64,000 nt of DNA, from assembly GCA_963809925.1 (NCBI GenBank), contig CAWELH010000004.1:682001-746000 (forward strand). Direction: 5' to 3'. The translations under genes were made by a program, and so were the position numbers. Positions 61,833 to 64,000 of this stretch are shown in pieces. The notes below the pieces were generated by a model. It did no database searches. It had not been told where the DNA came from and saw nothing but the letters and a program-made list of their open reading frames with translations. Within the stretch, counting starts at the first letter, position 1. Every line of letters begins with the position of its first letter. This DNA is from DASQZK01 sp963809925 (GTDB taxonomy: Bacteria; Bacteroidota; Bacteroidia; Bacteroidales; GCA-2748055).

Positions 61833-62414
61833 ATGAAAATCAATTTTGTAGAGATACTGGCCTCTTTCATGGTCTTGTTTGCCATCATCGACATCCTTGG
61901 ATCCATTCCTATCATTCTCGACCTGAAGAAAAAGACGGGTGAAATTAATTCCCGGAAAGTAACCCTGGTTGCATTAGGAATAATGCTCGGTTTCCTCTTT
62001 ATCGGTCAGCCTCTTCTCGGACTGTTTGGCGTTGATATCTCATCCTTTGCTATTGCCGGGTCCATTGTGATCTTTCTCCTCGGTATCGAGATGGTGCTGG
62101 GCATAGAGCTCTTCAAACATGAGGCGGTAGGCGACAGTGTTTCAATCGTTCCGCTGGCTTTTCCCCTGATAGCCGGAGCAGGTTCTATCACAACACTGTT
62201 GTCACTCAGGGCAGAATACCAGATGATCAATATTCTCATAGCCCTCATTTTGAATATGATCTTTGTGTACCTCGTCCTTCGGCTTACGGATGTTTTCGAA
62301 CGTGTACTCGGCCCCGGCGGACTCCATATTGTAAGAAAATTCTTTGGCATTATCCTTCTTGCCATTGCAATCAAATTGTTTACCACGAATACAGGACTGA
62401 TGGTAGGTAGGTGA
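61833..62414 (+). CDS. MarC-family integral membrane protein
   Basis: 193 residues from the ATG at 61833 (MKINFVEILASFMVLFAIIDILGSIP), with about six membrane segments. The family signatures FAIIDILGSIPIIL near the start and IVPLAFPLIAGAGSITTLLSL in the middle are clear. MarC proteins sit in the inner membrane; their transported substrate is not established, and the old multiple-antibiotic-resistance link has been questioned. The start is set by the promoter box and by the usual N-terminus. It converges on the DUF6599-type gene. Confidence 0.92.
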   Translation: MKINFVEILASFMVLFAIIDILGSIPIILDLKKKTGEINSRKVTLVALGIMLGFLFIGQPLLGLFGVDISSFAIAGSIVIFLLGIEMVLGIELFKHEAVGDSVSIVPLAFPLIAGAGSITTLLSLRAEYQMINILIALILNMIFVYLVLRLTDVFERVLGPGGLHIVRKFFGIILLAIAIKLFTTNTGLMVGR

Positions 62415-62591
62415 TCCTGAATAAACACTGATATTTAAATTATTGGGATTGGAATTGGAGCACATTGGTTCAGGGGAGGTATTTCCATTAAAATACATGT
62501 TCAGGGCAGGATAATCCGGAACCACGATTGTTATTGTTTCCACATTCGGCACAATTGAAATTTTGGCTATTCTATATATTGTAAAGATTTG

Positions 62592-63455
62592 TTACTGTTC
62601 AAGGGTTTTCAACGCCCTAAGAACATCAGGTGCAACTTCTCCGGTAAATATCATAATAACGTCCCCCTTCCTCGAGATCAACCAGTTCTTCAAACCTTTA
62701 ATTGTGAGTTCATCATCCTTAAGTTGCCACCCGTTCTCGGTCAGCATCCTCTCAAGATGTGACTGACTTTTGAAATTAAAGATAAATACCCCGATGTCTT
62801 TCCCTTCAAAACTCACGTTATACCATATACAAATATAACCGGAATAGTCCCCGAAGCGGTACGACCAATCGGGCAAACCATTCTGGAAGCCCAGCGGACC
62901 CATGATGATCCTGAAATCCGTGAAACTGAAATCACCGGTTTCAGACGGGTATATGTCCTGCAGGGTCAGCCCTTTATTTTCAGGTTTGGCATAAAGCAGA
63001 TCTGCAATCCGGCGTACAAGCAATTGTTCTTCTGTGGAACCGCGCTCACCGGCTATGGTGACGTAATAATCGGAAACAGGAAAAGTAAGGGCATAGTGGG
63101 TCTGACAGAACATCTGATTCAGGGTACTATCCCGGGAGAAACAGCCGTACTTTTTTACACTGTACAGTCCAAGGGCCTCGTATGGATTTTCAAAGCGATA
63201 GATCTCAATCTCAAGCCTGATATCGCCCGATGCAACCTGGTAATACCTCAGATCCTGAAATCCATACTCGATGAAAAGATTGGCAGCTCCGTCAATATGG
63301 CTCCAGAGGGTGTTGCCAGTAAAATATTTCTGTGACCGGATGGTTACATTATCGAGGCCGCCCCCGTTAAATACGAGGCTGTCCTGCCCTGATACCTTCA
63401 TTAAAAAGAGCAGTACTATAAAGATGATCAAAAGATGTTTCACGTAACGATGCAT
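62592..63455 (-). CDS. Secreted DUF6599-type protein
   Basis: 287 residues with a signal peptide (to about residue 24, VSGQ). The segment LWSHIDGAANLFIEYGFQDL and the following EIYRFENPYEALGLYS are the recognisable pattern of the DUF6599 family, as I recall it; the function of that family is not known. It ends with a region of alternating strands and helices. It probably lies in the periplasm. It starts 43 nt after the stop of the tiny ORF upstream on the same strand. Confidence 0.8.
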   Translation of the reverse strand: MHRYVKHLLIIFIVLLFLMKVSGQDSLVFNGGGLDNVTIRSQKYFTGNTLWSHIDGAANLFIEYGFQDLRYYQVASGDIRLEIEIYRFENPYEALGLYSVKKYGCFSRDSTLNQMFCQTHYALTFPVSDYYVTIAGERGSTEEQLLVRRIADLLYAKPENKGLTLQDIYPSETGDFSFTDFRIIMGPLGFQNGLPDWSYRFGDYSGYICIWYNVSFEGKDIGVFIFNFKSQSHLERMLTENGWQLKDDELTIKGLKNWLISRKGDVIMIFTGEVAPDVLRALKTLEQ

Positions 63456-63498
63456 AGTAAAGTTAAACTGGCATAACGATAATTTAGTGCAGGATTGT

Positions 63499-63621
63499 TT
63501 ACCCTGCCACCACCGATCTCAGGTCAATCTTTTCCGGATCACATTCACCAAGTCCCAGCTCACGAGCCATAGCCAAAAGTTGTTTTGACTGTTCGATATC
63601 GGTTTTCTGAATGACTTCCAT
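63499..63621 (-). CDS. Possible 40-residue protein following the GH2-like gene
   Basis: The ATG (63619-63621) lies 1 nt after the stop of the upstream gene, a spacing that favours coupled translation. Sequence (MEVIQKTDIEQSKQLLAM...) is helical with a Gly-Glu-Cys-Asp segment; no family is recognised. It may be a real small protein or a chance frame. Confidence 0.4.
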   Translation of the reverse strand: MEVIQKTDIEQSKQLLAMARELGLGECDPEKIDLRSVVAG

Positions 63622-63622
63622 A

Positions 63623-64000
63623 TTACTTTTCACCAAAATAAAAATACAGCGTGCCCTCACGATAAGGTGGCAGGCTATGGGGGCTGAATACATTCAGAGC
63701 CCCCTGGGGACCGGTCTTTTCAGCCGGAGTAAACTTGGTTCCTATCGGGCTTACCGCTGAGAGAAAAGAAATGTCTCCGCCGGGGAAAGGCGGTGAAGTA
63801 TGGCCATTATATGCACCGGCAGGGGGTTGCGGTGTGAAAAGCCTCAGAAAGAGGTCCTCTGTAGATGAAACTACATAAAATGGCTGTCCCCGGGTAATGA
63901 ACTTCGCCCGGTACATTCTCGAGTAAAACCCCTTGAATTCAGGATAATCCCACGATTCACCGGTCACTGTATTGTTATAGTTTTTATCCCACATACCAAA
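63623..64000 (-). CDS. C-terminal part of a probable GH2-family glycosidase (5' end outside window)
   Basis: The frame is open to the window edge, so the gene begins beyond base 64000. The visible 125 residues resemble the C-terminal domain of Bacteroidota glycoside hydrolase family 2 enzymes: NNTVTGESWDYPEFKGFYS, LFLRLFTPQPP, FPGGDISFLSAVSPIGTKF and a final GTLYFYFGEK. The catalytic TIM-barrel part is not visible. Likely a periplasmic beta-galactosidase-type enzyme, but substrate and catalytic residues cannot be checked here. Confidence 0.6.
   Translation of the reverse strand, partial: FGMWDKNYNNTVTGESWDYPEFKGFYSRMYRAKFITRGQPFYVVSSTEDLFLRLFTPQPPAGAYNGHTSPPFPGGDISFLSAVSPIGTKFTPAEKTGPQGALNVFSPHSLPPYREGTLYFYFGEK

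Overview
The window looks like a piece of a Bacteroidota chromosome, most likely a Bacteroidia/Bacteroidales-like lineage; the genus cannot be fixed by reading alone. The evidence is concordant. Several genes carry TAnnTTTG promoter boxes, the -7 motif of the Bacteroidota primary sigma factor. There is a gliding/type IX secretion (T9SS) style C-terminal domain next to a PorP/SprF protein, a TANFOR-type giant secreted protein, a TonB-dependent receptor with a carboxypeptidase-regulatory domain, and lipoproteins with acidic residues after the lipid cysteine. No tRNA, rRNA, phage, IS element or CRISPR array was seen.

1-19.5 kb is mostly core metabolism and envelope synthesis. It starts with the 3' end of an unrecognised gene, then four ~111-bp tandem repeats upstream of htpG, a small membrane protein, a class I aminotransferase, and an envelope block (mltG, a phosphohexomutase, murB on the opposite strand, a GT4 glycosyltransferase, a periplasmic thioredoxin-like protein). 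On the minus strand sucA-sucB encode the E1 and E2 parts of 2-oxoglutarate dehydrogenase, followed by a small NAD(P)-binding protein. Divergent from them are pntAA-pntAB-pntB for the proton-translocating transhydrogenase, closed by a clear terminator.

19.8-36.6 kb is a surface-adhesin locus. One giant gene (about 4,580 codons, 19783-33540) is broken by about eight single-base indels. It encodes a signal sequence, beta-helix-like and Ig-like domains, 18 tandem PPC-like domains (9 of one type, 9 of another), two SprB-like repeats, eleven nearly identical 88-residue Ig-like repeats, and a PKD-like end domain. After it come a ~265-residue PKD-like secreted protein, a strong terminator, a protein with the T9SS type B (CHU_C) domain, and a PorP/SprF outer-membrane partner. 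The giant protein and the small PKD-like protein end in the same short tail (SNN-x-L-x-RR), and the first three proteins share a W-x-x-x-GG PKD-like module. This is the best candidate for an undescribed surface-assembly system.

36.7-52.6 kb holds a pterin dehydratase, a TonB-dependent receptor, and a tight four-gene operon: an NHL-propeller lipoprotein, an outer-membrane barrel, a 2,282-residue TANFOR-type protein and a fibronectin-III protein, with gaps of only 11-26 nt. Its function is unknown.

52.7-64 kb is a mixed region: a CPA2 antiporter with USP-like tail, GAPDH, a secreted CBM9-like/esterase fusion, a membrane M23-like protein, a small lipoprotein, a fragment of an outer-membrane protein gene, a small secreted protein, a MarC-family protein, a DUF6599-type protein, a tiny ORF, and the 3' end of a probable GH2 glycosidase cut by the window edge.
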